Positions 35,127 to 47,905 of a DNA stretch of 64,000 bases are shown here, piece by piece. The stretch's first letter is position 1. Each line of letters begins with the position of its first letter. The stretch covers positions 13,076,501 to 13,140,500 of the forward strand of contig JAQISU010000179.1 in assembly GCA_029339505.1 (NCBI GenBank), written 5' to 3'. The position numbers and the translations under genes were made by a program. Source of the DNA: Unio delphinus (taxonomy: Eukaryota; Mollusca; Bivalvia; Unionida; Unionidae). Below the pieces are notes generated by a model. That model was given only the letters and a program-made list of their open reading frames with translations, was not told the DNA's origin and did no database searches.

Positions 35127-37950
35127 TTACACAATATATGAATCACGAGGGCAGACAATTATGACTTTGCTGCTTTTCATTGTTTTGTATGCATAAACAA
35201 ACTTTGACTTCATTCTTTGCACAGATATAAATACTGCTGGTCCATCTCTTTCAAATGAATCACATCTCCAAATTTCAACTGGTTTTCCATACATAGTTTT
35301 AAGTGACTCATCTAATTCTGTAAACCAAATAACTTCTGCTATTAAATGCAAACAGAAATTTCCATCCAAAAACAGACTGTGTAACAAAAGTTTTTCAATC
35401 TGACCTGGCCATGGGGTCAAATCAACCGCATTACAACCATCAATCTTACCATCTCCATCAGACGAATGAGCCAGTATCATTGATGATCTATAACTCCTTC
35501 CATGTTTAGTACCCAATATACTACCATATATCGATACCTGTCTTATAGATCTGTATGAACTGCACACAGACTCTGCAGAAATCACACCGTTTGGATACAG
35601 TGCACCATGCATTAGTAATAGATACTTAACTTCTACCTCAGTCAAAGCCATACTATTACTAGAGGGATACACAATTCCATCATTTAATCTCCAATCTGCA
35701 TTCTGAAAGTATATGGTCGACATTTTTATATATTCAAAATCTGCTTTTCGACCCATTTCACTTAGGGTTCCACGATGTGGTGACTCATCTAAAACAAACA
35801 ACTTATGAAATTCTGATCCAAAGTCAATATGTTTAAATTGAAAACAATATCCAGTGAGTGCAAGTTTTTGATGAATTTTCTCATTAACTGAATTTCAATA
35901 TTTCTTCTGTTTGTGGGCATTGAGCCCAATATACCATTTTCTCTCTCAAAACTGAACAACCAAAAAGAATATATTGGTCCAAAATCATTAATGCACTGAT
36001 CCAAGTGCGCATGCATATGCATGTTAGGTGTTACTCGGTCTTCCCCGTATAGTTTTTCATATCTCTCACAAAACGACAACAACAGTCTCTGGGAAAGCTG
36101 GACATTTGACTTTTTCATTGTTCGCGTGCATAAATTCTTGCATGCAAGAACAAATGCTCGCCAGCATTCTAAATCCTCTGAGTTCAACACATCTTTTAGA
36201 GCAAAAACTGAGAAAAGTATGGTCCAGTTTTTCCACTGGTCTGCTTTAAAACTACCAAAACTTGATGAAAATTTTAGTGGTAGTTTTCCAACATCAGAAT
36301 TAGCTCTATTTTCTCCTGTATCATCCCTAAATGTTCATCACGCAGTATTTTTGTTGCATTCCAAATTTTTAACATGTGTTTCGCACTTCCTAGAAAAAGG
36401 TTATGCATAAGGTCAAGAATGGTCATTCTAACTGGATCAAAATAGTTAAATTCAAGGAGAACAGAGTAACGTATGCCATATTTTCTTTCTAACTCTTCTC
36501 TGGAACCTTTGGTCTTTGTTTTCATGACCTTTTGCACTAATTTCCGATGTGACGAGTTATTTCTCAAGTTCCACTCCGAGAAATTAAAACCACCATAACT
36601 CTTCTCCCCAATCCCACCTATAAATGCTCTAGTACATTTGTTACACCACAATGTAGCAGAATGGCCTAAAAAGCCACATAATTTTCTACTTGCTGGAATA
36701 TCACAACCAACACATAACAATGCTAACCTGACAAGAAATGGCACAGCTGGAGATTGGTAACTTTTCAAATAAAAACCATTCCAAGCAACTTTTAACTCCT
36801 CTACAAGTGGTTCTATAAAGGTGTTTGCTAAAGGCTCAGTTCTCATGTCTGGTATTAAACCAACTAAAATCATATTTTACTGCTTAAACCTTTCTTCTCT
36901 AGGAAAATTCAATATGCAAAGATATATAGCTCCAACAGAATAGCTTGTATGTTTAAATGGCTGGAACCAGTCAACATTAAGCATTAATGCATAAATACGT
37001 TCACTAGTAAAAAAATTCCATGCTTCACTAGAAAAGTCATGCCAAACTTTTATATCATACACATCCATCAAAACATCATTAGGTACCTTTCTCTGCCTCC
37101 ATAATTCACACCATTTTTCAAAACCTGGTCTTTTTACCCAATATGCTATCTTCTAATTTCCTATAACAATATGTTTTAAAAGGAGTTAATTGATCCCCAT
37201 TTTTAGAGTGTACAATTTTTAACAATGTTTCTCCACAAGCTCTTCGTAAATGTGGACTAGGATGACATGGATAAGCTACAGTTCCACAAATGTGTGAAAC
37301 TTTACGACCTTCGATAACATCAAAACAGTCCTCATAGTCATACAGTGTAAAACATTTTGTGCAAACAACATATTTCTTAAAACTGTCTCTACTAAAAGAC
37401 ACGAATTCATTCATTTGATAAATGGTTACTGGAAAATCCTGATAGAAAGCTTTCATGAAATCTGATGCATTTGTGCACAAGTACAACACAGATTTTATTA
37501 GAATCAAAATATAAGAAAAGGCTCTATCAGGTATAAAAAAACAGGATTGCCACTTTAAAAGTGCTTTTAGAACCAACCAAATATAATCATTTCCAGATGA
37601 TTTTTCAGTAACAATTTCGGTTTCACAGTCAGACATAGCATCTTCAAAAGCTGCTTCATACATGCTATCGTCACTTTCACTGTCTGACGAATTGATACCT
37701 TGATTGTGAACTGATTCAAAATACATCAATCTGTCCTCTTCTGTGATATTCTTTGATAATGGCATCACTGATGTCTGAAAAGGTAAATTTTTGCTCTCAA
37801 AATACTGCGTACTATTGTCCTCATCTTATCCTTGCTCCTCTTCCTCACCTGAATCACAATTAACATCTTTGCAATTATGACGTCTGAAGTGTCGATCAGA
37901 AACCTCATCACCACAGCGTTGACAGTGTCTCCTTTTTCTCTTTTTTCCAT
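35127..37950 (-). pseudogene. EnSpm/CACTA-type transposase gene, broken
   Basis: Minus-strand coding blocks in order: a Cys/His N-terminus (CQRCGDEVSDRHFRRHNC, about 37870-37935), an acidic linker and CTKCFTLYDYEDC (37118-37768), DVYDIKVWHDF (36877-37071), ILVGLIPDM with LCGFLGHSATLWCNKC and ILDLMHNLFLGSAKHML (36274-36873), HMHAHLDQCINDFGPIYSFW with FERENGILG (35789-36190), and the C-terminal domain SIYGSILGT with FLDGNFCLHLIAEV (35127-35801). These are the tnp2-like transposase and DUF4218-like domains of animal CACTA elements. Breaks: a TAA at 36877-36879 and frame changes near 37120, 36270 and 35800. No terminal CACTA repeats were located. Confidence 0.8.
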
Positions 37951-37954
37951 CACT

Positions 37955-38350
37955 ACCTTAAACTAGAATGGACTGAAATATAGAGAAAACCCATTTATAA
38001 TACTTGAAAGGAAATGGGCATATAAAGACTTTTTCCCTAGTCATAACAATTTTTAAAAAGTACTATAAGTGTCACTATCAATAAAGACTGCATCTTTTTA
38101 CTCCAAAAGATCATATTGGGTCTGAAAGCTATGATTGATATCACCCTAGTGGCTAACTGTAACATTGGCTGTAACTGTAAGAATGTCAATGCTTCCGCAC
38201 CCCCAACCCAATTGAACCCACGTTTAAACAACACTGATTTAATGTCTTTCAAGATTTTATGTAGTGTTCATTTCAATCATTAGTATTATATTATGTGCAT
38301 TTATCAATGTTCTCACAGTTATGTCAGAACAAATTTAACTGGCAGCTATA
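37955..38350. other. No gene recognised
   Basis: Between the transposase 5' end and a long hairpin. No promoter motif stands out; the minus frame 38037-38252 has no motif. Confidence 0.4.
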
Positions 38351-38352
38351 GC

Positions 38353-38470
38353 TTTGTTAAAATGGATGCCACTTTATGTTAATATTATCATAAAGTTTCA
38401 GTAACCAATATATTCGTTACTGAAACTTTACGATAATATTAACATAAAGTGGCATCCATTTTAACACAAA
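38353..38470. repeat. Long inverted repeat (hairpin)
   Basis: A left arm of ~53 bp (38353-38405) and right arm of ~55 bp (38416-38470) pair almost perfectly: one mismatch (T/C near 38391/38430) and one 2-base bulge near the base. The spacer is 10 nt. No coding frame. It could be a fold-back MITE, a microRNA-like precursor, or a palindromic end near the CACTA element. Confidence 0.85.
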
Positions 38471-40091
38471 TATTTACATCAAATTTGAAGCTTCAAATCT
38501 GGGTTTCTAAAACAGGTATACCAGCATACAATACTGAGAATAAGCTATAATGTCCTGACAATGTAGTTAGGTCATATGAATATCTATAAATAAATGCCTT
38601 CCAAATTGATATATGTTGAAAAGGTCCCACAAAATCACAAAATCATATGCGTAAATGCAAACCTATGACGAGGAAAAGGTGTAATCCAAGTGGTCAAAAT
38701 GCAAAATTCAGGCAGAAAAAGAGTAATCCACATATAACATGCAAAAATTTCAACAGCAAAAAATATTTGCCCCTCTCATCCTTTAACATGCTTTACTGTT
38801 TGAAGTTTTCATATGTAGCACTTTTAGCTTTATACACACATCGACTACAATCCATCATAAGACTTTTATCACCAAATATTAACATTCTTTCCACACAGTT
38901 TGAAAGAGATGTCATGTGATGCTGCATTTGTGTCGTCATATTTAGATAACTGTTTCTTTGTTGTTGTTGTTGTTGTTGGTGTTGTTTTTACCCTTTTCTA
39001 ATCCATATGAACTTTTTAAGGAGATATTTTTGCTCTCATAAATATGTATCGACTAAGATAAAATATAAAATATTAGTGCCAAATACATTTAGAATGATTC
39101 TGAAATAAAAATTAATTAGAACAAAGAACATGTGCATAAAGATTAAATTTAGAAAACCAGTCTGCTCTCTCCTCACTAAGACTTAGAGATCCTGTTAATA
39201 GAATCTTAGGTCGAAAGTTTGAAAACATAACGCTTGACCACCCACACACCCCCAGAATTATAAAGAATGATCAATATTTAATCCACGCAAAAACGATCAA
39301 GGATTAACAATATTAACATGTTTGATAAAACAGATACTACACCGTCGTCGAATGTCTGGCTGCAGCAAATAAATAAACTGCGCAACTTTAAAAAGTTAGT
39401 CTAGTGTCCGCTAAAATTCAAATGCTGACTGCAGTCAAGCAGGTTACGTATTAGACATATTATTATCGAGGTTTCACACACACCTGTTCCTATGCGTATG
39501 TACATTATCAGTATACACACACGCACACACACCTTACACATCTGAGTTAACCCCTCCCCTTCCTTGTGTACGTAATAAATGGAAATGATACTTGGCAAAT
39601 AATGAGAAATATATTTTAAACAAATGTAAATATCACTTTTAAATAAATGACACATATATTTAAAATGGTCCGAATCAGCTTGGCATTCGGTGAGAAATTC
39701 CGTAATTTGGGCATAATCAGCCAGCATTCTCTGAGTCTCACTCCCGCCCCTTGAAACTGCGAAATATTATATTTTTATAAGACTACTTACCTGGATATGT
39801 TGCATGCAGCATCAGAATGTTGAACTATGTTCTGGTTTTATTTTTTTTGGCAACAAGGCTGTAAACAAACATTAATCGTGATGCGAACAAACGCGATTCT
39901 GGTGAAGTGTGTGTTATCACTGACTCGAGCGGAATCCAGCTGCAACAAGGCGATAACTGACTAATGCGCAGCTCAACATCCGCAGCACATGATTGTAATC
40001 CAGCCAATCAATCCTCATCGTGTAATTAGTACGGTGTTTCGGCGCAGATTTCAACCGCCATTTCAAACAGCCTCGCCATTAAAAAAAAAGA
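38471..40091. other. No gene recognised; upstream region of candidate gene
   Basis: AT-rich with a (GTT)n tract near 38955-38985 and a GC-richer stretch at 39860-40080 just before the ATG at 40092, which could hold a promoter or 5' UTR. Short minus frames (39401-39727, 39825-40007) show no motif. Confidence 0.4.
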
Positions 40092-40273
40092 ATGTCTGAT
40101 GATCTGAGCGATGACAATTTGCACCTTTACATGAAAAAGTCTCTTCAATCGGACGTTGAATTTGAATACAAAAGACCAGAAGCTGAAACTGCAAGGGCAA
40201 CGAGTTATTCCCGAGCAAGACTCTTGTCAACTGATTCGTCGGAATCTGATGTCGATTTGGATGAGTCAGGACA
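40092..40273 (+). CDS. Candidate first coding exon of a host gene
   Basis: ATG at 40092 (context AAGAATGTC) opens MSDDLSDDNLHLYMKKSLQS and continues with an acidic, Ser-rich stretch (STDSSESDVDLDES). A possible splice donor, CA then GTATAT, lies at 40274. The charged composition and the GC-richer upstream region fit a real 5' exon. Without it, the frame ends at 40331. Identity unknown; possibly the start of the coiled-coil gene whose exons lie downstream. Confidence 0.45.
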
Positions 40274-40339
40274 GTATATTTTGTTGAATTGCCCACTGAA
40301 GACCCCCTTTCTTTTCCCCAAATATCATTGACACATTCC

Positions 40340-41705
40340 ATTCTGTATTTAGTTTTCATTTTTAGCTTTTTCATATGTAATTTTCACATTTGAATTTCTT
40401 CACCATATCAGATTGATCAATAACGATTTTCACCGTAAGGAAAAAGTAAAAATGTTTTTCCACTTGGACAGCAAACTGACTTTCAATAACAAGGTCCCCT
40501 TTTGTAGTTGACAAGAGAGCCAATACCATGTACTTTTAATTTTAAAAAAAGTAATAAATTAAATTAGCTGTGTAGCCAGTTCATAATGAGAATGCTGTGT
40601 ATACATGTATCCTTTTTGTATGTTATGATTTAATGTCTGTTTAAATCTTTCTTTAAATATGAATGTATATGTGTATGGAAATGTCTGTGTGTGATATAAT
40701 GTATTTTCTTCTTCTTTCAAAAGCACCCCTAGGCCTGTTACTGTCTCTGTGCTTGATTTCTTGCTGGAGCAATAGTTCCTCTGAGCTAATGTTATTGGTT
40801 GTAAAATCTAATGCTACCAGTAAAAATAAATTTCTGTCTTATGTCAGATTTAATAAAGGTGTCAGCTGTGGAGTAACTTTATCATCTTATTTTTTCCAAC
40901 GACTCGTGATCTTTTCAGACAAACTCTAGTCACAATCAGTCGCTAAAGCTTAGGACATCATTGACTGCATATATCCTTATATGTGCATGTAGCACCCCTG
41001 TACATGTTCTTGCCAAAGGTAACAGAGCATTGAGAAATTTAATCAAATTTAATGATCAGTCATAATTTTGATTTACTAGTTAACCCATACAATATTTAAA
41101 AATTCCCCAATTTTGGTCCAATGCAGTTTATCTTTCTTTTTCTCCCCAGATGTTTGTTGGAAGATAAACCCATTCCCAAAGAAAAGGAACTTTAAAACAA
41201 AATCACTTGCCCATATTAAAGTGAATAATTATTTCTGAACTAAGATTTAACGTTTGCTTTTTTTCTAGTTTGTTTCAGATATCTAAAACGTCACTAGCAA
41301 AACTCTTTTCAAGAAATGAAGACATTACAATAGTTGTTTTTTTTACAGTTGTCCAACTTGTTGAGGTAAGTGTGGGGACATTAATAGTAAACATGATAAA
41401 CTGAGATATTTAAAATCCTCTATATGACTGTCTTTCCATACAATTGATGTACACCACTTCCTCGCAAATATATGTCCCTCTAACAATATCCCTTAATGCC
41501 TTATATAAGGCCGGTATGACAATCAATTCCATTGTTTAAATTTATTGATCCTGTGGACAACGATGTATTGAGAAAGTGCTGTATATATTGGAATATGTAG
41601 ATGTCTCATTATGCCCCATATTCGTTTGCATGTTGGATTTTGATGCAGTTGTTTTAAGGAAGCTGCGAGGTAATTCTCTTATTTCTTCTGTTTTCAAGAT
41701 AAAAG
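40340..41705. other. Presumed intron; no gene recognised
   Basis: AT-rich. The open frame 40663-40929 has a hydrophobic segment but no recognisable domain and no splice context. Confidence 0.35.
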
Positions 41706-41739
41706 TGAGAAGGGACTTTTGAATGAGATTCTTTAAAAC

Positions 41740-41862
41740 CTGAAGGAAATTCTAAGGGCCACCAAAAAGAAGGAGAGAGAAATTAGAAGTCTGGGGACTA
41801 AATTAAAAGAGAGAGATACAAACTTGAAGGAGCTAATTAAAGTCCCAATACAAATCAGGGTG
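41740..41862 (+). CDS. Candidate coiled-coil exon
   Basis: A frame reading EILRATKKKEREIRSLGTKL and KERDTNLKELIKV, strongly helical and charged, ends at a donor-like AGG then GTGTGT at 41860. An in-frame TAA sits just upstream (about 41735-41737), so the acceptor must lie downstream of it or the exon is inactive. Low confidence. Confidence 0.3.
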
Positions 41863-42396
41863 TGTATACTACTACGGGTGACATAATTCATCGATATATC
41901 CATGCATTGATAACTTTGCTATATCTATACAAGAGGTGAAGCATCGATACAAAACAATATCTAACTTTGATTTTAAAGTTATTTTAATCTTCAGCAGCAG
42001 TCATGAATAATTATTAGTCATTTGTCTTATTGTTTAAATTGATAACCTATATGTATCATATCGTTAATCGTATCGATACATGGCACAGGTGTACTGTTTC
42101 AACCCTATATACTACACAGTCAGTGCAGAACATGACTAGCTTCTGTCACTCACATTCAAGCGAGTTGTGATGAAGTATATCAAGTAAAAATGAAAACTTC
42201 TGTACAGCATCAGATCTAGCTAGGACAGCTTGAATATTTGACATGTTATATTAAAATTTGACTTACTTGTATTGTTTTCTTAAGATAATTGAACATGCTA
42301 TTCAACCGATTACAGTTATTATATGACGTCTACTTGTATGGACTTGATTAGTTTTGATATGTCAAATATAGGTTTATATTTCAAATGCAATCTCAG

Positions 42397-42530
42397 ATAT
42401 GCAGAGAGAAAATCCGTTTCAGGCTCAACAGGAGACTACACGAGTCTGAGGATGAGGAAAGCGCTCTAACAGTTAGCCATAAAGAGGAGGTAGGGGTTCA
42501 TACGGAAGAGATAAGAAAACTCGAAGAAAG
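42397..42530 (+). CDS. Candidate coiled-coil exon
   Basis: Bounded by an acceptor TTTCAAATGCAATCTCAG (42379-42396) and a donor AAG then GTATCA (42531). It encodes ICREKIRFRLNRRL, an acidic HESEDEESAL segment and VHTEEIRKLEER, ending in phase 2. The phase fits the exon at 45264-45344. Charged heptad-like pattern; protein unknown. Confidence 0.45.
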
Positions 42531-42539
42531 GTATCACTT

Positions 42540-43220
42540 TATAAATTATTTTATGTTTCCTGGTTTGTTTATAGGGGAATGCGTGATATATTATTTTTTT
42601 TCAAACGATGTTTAGTCAAATAAACGTTGCTGATATTTGGATATAAAGTCTACTTGTTTCCTCTAAATATGTAATGTTTATAATTTCAAGAAATACGTTT
42701 GTGAACTCATTTTTAATATAATCTTTTCATAATGGTCTTCATAATTCAACATTTTGGTTAGCTTTAATATATTAGAACACCCTGAATCTCTGCAATTTTC
42801 AATATTTATATCAATTTGAAATACAACACTTAACTTCTTATACAAAATAAAATTAAACCGAATACCTTAATGTAATTTTGTTTCCTTCTGTATTCAACAA
42901 GGATTCATCAATGTCACAATGTAGATGGTAAATTAAGAAGATTATACTGTACCAGGGATCCTTAAATTCATCTCTAAATAGAAATTACATTAAAGCAATC
43001 TTAAATGAGAGTATGATCCATGAATCCATTCATGCGTTCAATGATGGACTATAAGAGATAATGCATGTGAAATACATGCATATGACGTACATGGTGACTC
43101 ACTTCATTCTCTGAGGTGATTTGTATTTGCGTCAGTGTACATCAATCTTCGATATATGCATGTCGCCTTCTCATGTCACGAAGAAACAATGTAAAAAGTA
43201 GCATGGAATGCTAGTATTGT
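42540..43220. other. Presumed intron; no gene recognised
   Basis: AT-rich sequence with no motif. Confidence 0.35.
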
Positions 43221-43239
43221 CTACATCTAGCGAACTATC

Positions 43240-44050
43240 CTTACGTTCTTGACAAAATTCGTAAAATTATATAGCAAAACTATATATATTGCAGTCTTCT
43301 TGGCATCCGTCCGTCTACGTGAGACGATGGCGCAGCTACAGAGTCTGCAGTTCCTTATTTCTGGCTCTCTTTTGTGCATGCTTCTTTTTTCCTCGGTTTT
43401 GATAACTCCCTGCTTGACATCTAGACGCCAGATGGGACGGTGATTAGTAAAGCTCTCCCATTTGTTGACATCGATGTTAGCAGTCTTCATGTCCCTCTTG
43501 CAAACGTCTTTTTAGTGCAGGCGTGGACGTCCAGTTGGTCGTGTACTTTCTGCTAGTTCCCCATATAATATGTCCTTAGGGATGCGGCCGGGGTCCATTC
43601 TCTTGACATGCCGAGCCAACGATGGCGCCTCTCACTAAGAATGGCGGACATGCTAATGATGTTGGCGCATTCTAGAATCTCTGTGTTCGTTACTTTGTCC
43701 TGCCACTTGATTTGCATAATGCGCCGCAGACATCTCAGGTGGAAGCTGTTGAGTTTTCTCTCGTAACTTGCATAGGTAGTCCACGTTTCGCTGCTTTAGA
43801 GGAGTGAGCTGAGCACGCAGGCTTGGTAGACACGCAGTTTGGTCCTCTCAGTGAGGTTGTGGTTGTTCCATACCCTCTGGTTATGTCTGGCCATCACTGT
43901 AGCTGCCTTTGCAATCCTACCATTCACCTCATAATTGAGAGTGAGCTGGAGATGTTAGACCCGAGGTATGTGAAGTTCTCGACAACTTCCAAGTTGTATC
44001 CATCGATGGTAACAGAGGGAGGGGAGTTATCTTGCATAATGCACTAATCA
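43240..44050 (-). pseudogene. LINE reverse transcriptase C-terminal fragment in presumed intron
   Basis: Minus-strand blocks: VVENFTYLGS (about 43975), GRIAKAATVMARHNQRVWNN (about 43865-43925), LRVYQACVLSSL, SETWTTYASYERKLNSFHLR and CLRRIMQIKWQDKVTNTEIL (about 43680-43800), and MKTANIDVNKWESFTNHRP (43434-43490). This is the C-terminal part of a widespread animal LINE ORF2, in broken frames. Confidence 0.75.
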
Positions 44051-44247
44051 GTGCTGTGCAAGATCATGAAAATCTGATACAGTAGCAATATACATTTAAA
44101 TAAGGAAAGAAATATAAGATAATAAAACTTAACATAAAACTTTTTAGAATGAATGAAATAGCTTAAGTAACACATTTGCAACGTTAGAATGTACTTGCTT
44201 ATACTTCGTTTGTAATTTTTGTATTTTTGCATTTTCAATATGTACAG

Positions 44248-44324
44248 ATTAGAAATATTGATCAATAATGAAAACGTGCAGCTGAACCATGAAGCGGAAG
44301 TCCAACGACTGCATAAACAAATGC
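44248..44324 (+). CDS. Candidate coiled-coil exon (3' edge unclear)
   Basis: Acceptor TTTTCAATATGTACAG ends at 44247. The frame, entered in the phase left by 42397-42530, gives LEILINNENVQLNHEAEVQR and LHKQM, a good heptad pattern. No canonical donor is found in the right phase near 44324-44340, so this may be an alternative exon. Confidence 0.35.
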
Positions 44325-44344
44325 TAAACTATTGTTTTCTTAAT

Positions 44345-45260
44345 TAAATTAATGTCTCAAATACATTGAGGAAATTTATATGTACATATATGTTGCACAC
44401 TTCTTTATAACACTTCAAGAAGGTAATGGAGACTGTATCCTATAAATAAATTTTAGTATCCAAAATATTTCATTATGAATGGGGTGTTATACTAGAAGTA
44501 TTTAACTGTATCTCCATTCTATGAATGGATGTCTTGAGTGCATCTTTATATGTTGTCATAATATTATATGATGTCTTATACTATGCATTAAAAATCACAC
44601 ATACAATTTTAAATTTTCTTTTGAGTATTGAGAAACGTAATGGATTGATTAAAATTAATTTCATCACACACTATACATTTGATCGTCACAGGTTAGTTTA
44701 ACTTTCAATTATTATAGACAGTTTTTTGCTAATTGTAAAGTATAACAAAGTTTATTTTACAAGACTTACTTAAGAGAGCAGAGAATTAGAAAAGCAAGCA
44801 TGAAACATGATTTGCCAGATGAACCTCTCTCCAAACCAATACATCAAAGTATACAATCTATTTTCTGTAAATCGGGAATTTCCATTGTATTATGATATAA
44901 AAGTATAAAAGTATAAACTTAAAATGACTCAATATTACGATTACAGCAAAAAACAACGTCTCAATCATATCACGCAAATTGGTGAGTTTATGAAAATAAA
45001 TTTATATGCGTGCAATTGGCCAATTCTAAAAGCATTCATGTATTAGTGAATTCCGTAAACATTCAGAATAATAAAATGCCATATGCGAAATTCAGTGGAC
45101 TTCCCATTGATTTTAGTCACTAATATTTAATCATTGTCCGTCTTTAAGAAGAAAGTCACCGTTTAAGTACTTGTTATTTGGTTCCAGGCTCAGACTTGTC
45201 AAATGTGGAAGTTTGATGTCCTTGTGGTTACGTTGCAGATCCAATTCTTGCAATTTTTTG
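44345..45260. other. Presumed intron; no gene recognised
   Basis: AT-rich sequence with no motif. Confidence 0.35.
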
Positions 45261-45263
45261 CAG

Positions 45264-45344
45264 ACTGGCAATCGAAAACGCTTACGAGGAAAGAGCGAAA
45301 GAATTAAAAAGAAAGTGTGATGAGCTTAAAACTGAACTCTCAAG
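45264..45344 (+). CDS. Candidate coiled-coil exon, 81 nt
   Basis: Acceptor TTGCAATTTTTTGCAG ends at 45263 and donor CAAG then GTAATT begins at 45345. The 81-nt exon is phase-symmetric (enters and leaves in phase 2) and encodes LAIENAYEERAKELKRKCDE and LKTELS, a clear coiled-coil heptad. Matches the phase of the exon ending at 42530. With the other exons it suggests a host coiled-coil gene extending rightward; no further exon was identified before 46.5 kb. Confidence 0.5.
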
Positions 45345-45349
45345 GTAAT

Positions 45350-46490
45350 TCATATAACGTGTAATATTATTTTATTTCGAATAGGGAACATTTAATAAAT
45401 ATATTTTAATGTAGCAAGTTATCTTTCATTTTGTTGGCTATGTTAATACTACTGACAGTGGGACATAAGAGTAAGGGGACGTTTTTGGACTGTGAAATGT
45501 TTGGACAGATTTTGAAATTAACTTACAAGGAGACAGAAATAAACAGCTAAATTAAACACCATCTCATTAAGGTTATCTTTTCGGTAACGTTTTGCCCCCG
45601 TTGTTTATATGTTGAACATTTATCTAATAATAATATAAATAATATATGTATTAATCTTAATTATGTTATTACCTTTCGACAAAGGCATTGAGCAAAACTA
45701 GTAAAGTGTACATGAAGTTTGACTTTACAATTATTAAAGTGAATTTTTCTTTGCCCGATCTGTTGTATCGTATGAACTCACGGTGCAAATATCATAAACT
45801 CCATTGCATTAGTTAGACTTGGCCAGAGAAGTGTAAAGGTATAGAACATTGCATACAATTATCTTTATCATTATCTAATTGTACCGACCAATTTGTAATC
45901 GTCATTAGAACCGTTCTTATTGATTTATATAGGAACTTGTATATATATTTTATAAAAATAATTCCTAAGTTACTAATATTATATTTGCACTAGACGTTTT
46001 GACAGTTTTGATGTAAATTAACAAATGTATCTCATCTGTATTCATTTCCTTTCTTCAGTATTGTCTTTTATATTTCATGACTTGAAATAATGGGGGTTTA
46101 ATTTAAACATATATTTGTGCAGACGCCGCTCTGCATGTAATACATGATAAACTAAATAAAAAGACAATTAAATTTGAAACGTAAAATTAAATCATTGCTT
46201 CATAGAGAATAGACAATCTTTCATTAAAACCTAATTATGAAAAATACTATTGTATCCTTAGAAACTGTCTATTTCAAAAAATTAGTTTCATTCTAATTTG
46301 CCATCGTTGTATACAGTGAGTTAATGATTCTGTAAATTTACCGGCAATTGCTAAGACATGAAATAATAACGTTTTCATTTTACATATTTAACATAACACA
46401 TGAACACATGGAAGTTTTTAGGAACAAGTTCAAATTGCGAATACTTAATTACTTCACTGTCTTTGTGTAAATTTCATTTTGCACCCTAGT
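45350..46490. other. No gene recognised
   Basis: AT-rich, presumed intron or intergenic. No motif. Confidence 0.35.
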
Positions 46491-46499
46491 AACTACTCC

Positions 46500-47905
46500 A
46501 TTTATTAATTCAGACTATCTACCTTATCTGTCACTCAGTATGTGTGAAAACAACCCAATATGGTCATATATCATGTCTCAATCGATCATCTGTGACATTA
46601 CTAAAAAGACTGTTTGAATTCTGATTAGATACAATCTGGGTTATAACAACATTTTCTAAGATTTTCTATATGAATTGGAGATTGGAAACTGGGCATAGGT
46701 TCTTTAAATCGTTATGGTCGAGTGTTGGTTTTTTCAGCCGAGGCTTTACAAGGACAGTTTTGAAAAAAAGATGGGAATTCCACAGATGAAAGAGAGTTCT
46801 TAAAAGCATCAATTAGTGAAGGCAATATTGGATGTAAGCACTCAAGCTTCAGTGATATTTGAATTGGATCAAGTTCACATGACTTGTGTGCACTTATCAT
46901 CACATTTGTTCGTACTAAATCGATAGAGACAGGATCAAATGCTGCTAATGGTTGTCGCTGAAATTCTATATCGCAACTGTTTGGTGACGACGAGTCAATT
47001 GAAATTGTGTTGTAAAGCATATCTCTAATGGTCCGTCCTATTTTACGGATGAAATGTGCAAACAGGTCCGGAAGGTCTGCTGGACAGAACGTAGTTAGAA
47101 GTGGAGTACATTTGTTTCTTGGCATTAATTTGTTAGTAATATGGAGGATTGCAGCTGAAACTCTCCGTAATATTAGAAATGTCGTGGGATAATGTGGCTA
47201 CATTGACTATGTTTCAGGCTTCCTTCTTAGCTGATTCATAGTTTTGTTTATGAACAGTGAGTCTGGTGGGAAGCGAAGGGTTTACGGCGGTATCTTTTAG
47301 CAGTGCGAAGTTGGTTCCTAACACTGCTATACCACGGAGAACACGTTTGAATTGGTACTCTGCACTCGGTGACTTGGCATGTTTTTCAAGCAATGAACAC
47401 AGGCAGTTATCAAGTTGTTCTGCTTTAGAAAATAAGCACGATGTTAGGTTTGCTTGAATGTCATGCATTAGTTTGCTTATATTTATCATACGCTGGTTTC
47501 TCTTAGTAGCAAATAATGGTAGAAGGTTAGAGATTGATACGTCCAGATTGCATATAATGCAGAGTTTACTTGATGCATGTTCGTGGGATACAAGGGTGGA
47601 CTGTAGAGTATTATCATAAAGTCTATGAAAAATCCATTCTAAAATATGACCATGTTTATGCGTGCGTTAGTTAACTGACTGCTGAAGCTTGTCAACATGA
47701 ATGGAATCTTGGAGTTTTGATGTGTATGGGTTTCCAGGATGGTAACAGTGAAAGTTGAAATCTCAGAGAATAATCAAGTCTACACCTATCAAATTTCCAT
47801 ACTCCATAAGATTAGGAAACTGCTCCAAACAAAGATATTCAGTCAGCTTGTCTTTTCTACTTGGAGGGGGGCGGTAGAGGCAGACAAATGGGACTGACCG
47901 AGTTA
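46500..47905 (-). mobile_element. CR1/Jockey-like LINE, endonuclease end to RT start
   Basis: Minus-strand fragments: EN C-terminal part near 47600-47890 (QFPNLMEYGNLIGVDLIIL, then THKHGHIL), linker with KLMHDIQANL and LEKHAKSPSAEYQFKRVL (47214-47489), RNKCTPLLTTFCPADLPDLF, KSCELDPIQISL and FPSFFQNC (46712-47125), and the start of RT (CPVSNLQFI, about 46650). Same family as 1190-2560 and 62690-63330. Its 5' edge abuts the older Polinton PolB at about 47906, consistent with 5' truncation on insertion. Confidence 0.75.

Noticed and set aside
38353..38470. Annotated as a microRNA gene
   Set aside because: Arms are too long and too perfect for a typical animal pre-miRNA and there is no expression evidence; kept as an inverted repeat.
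40663..40929. 88-codon frame as a separate gene
   Set aside because: No start context, no homology and presumed intronic location.
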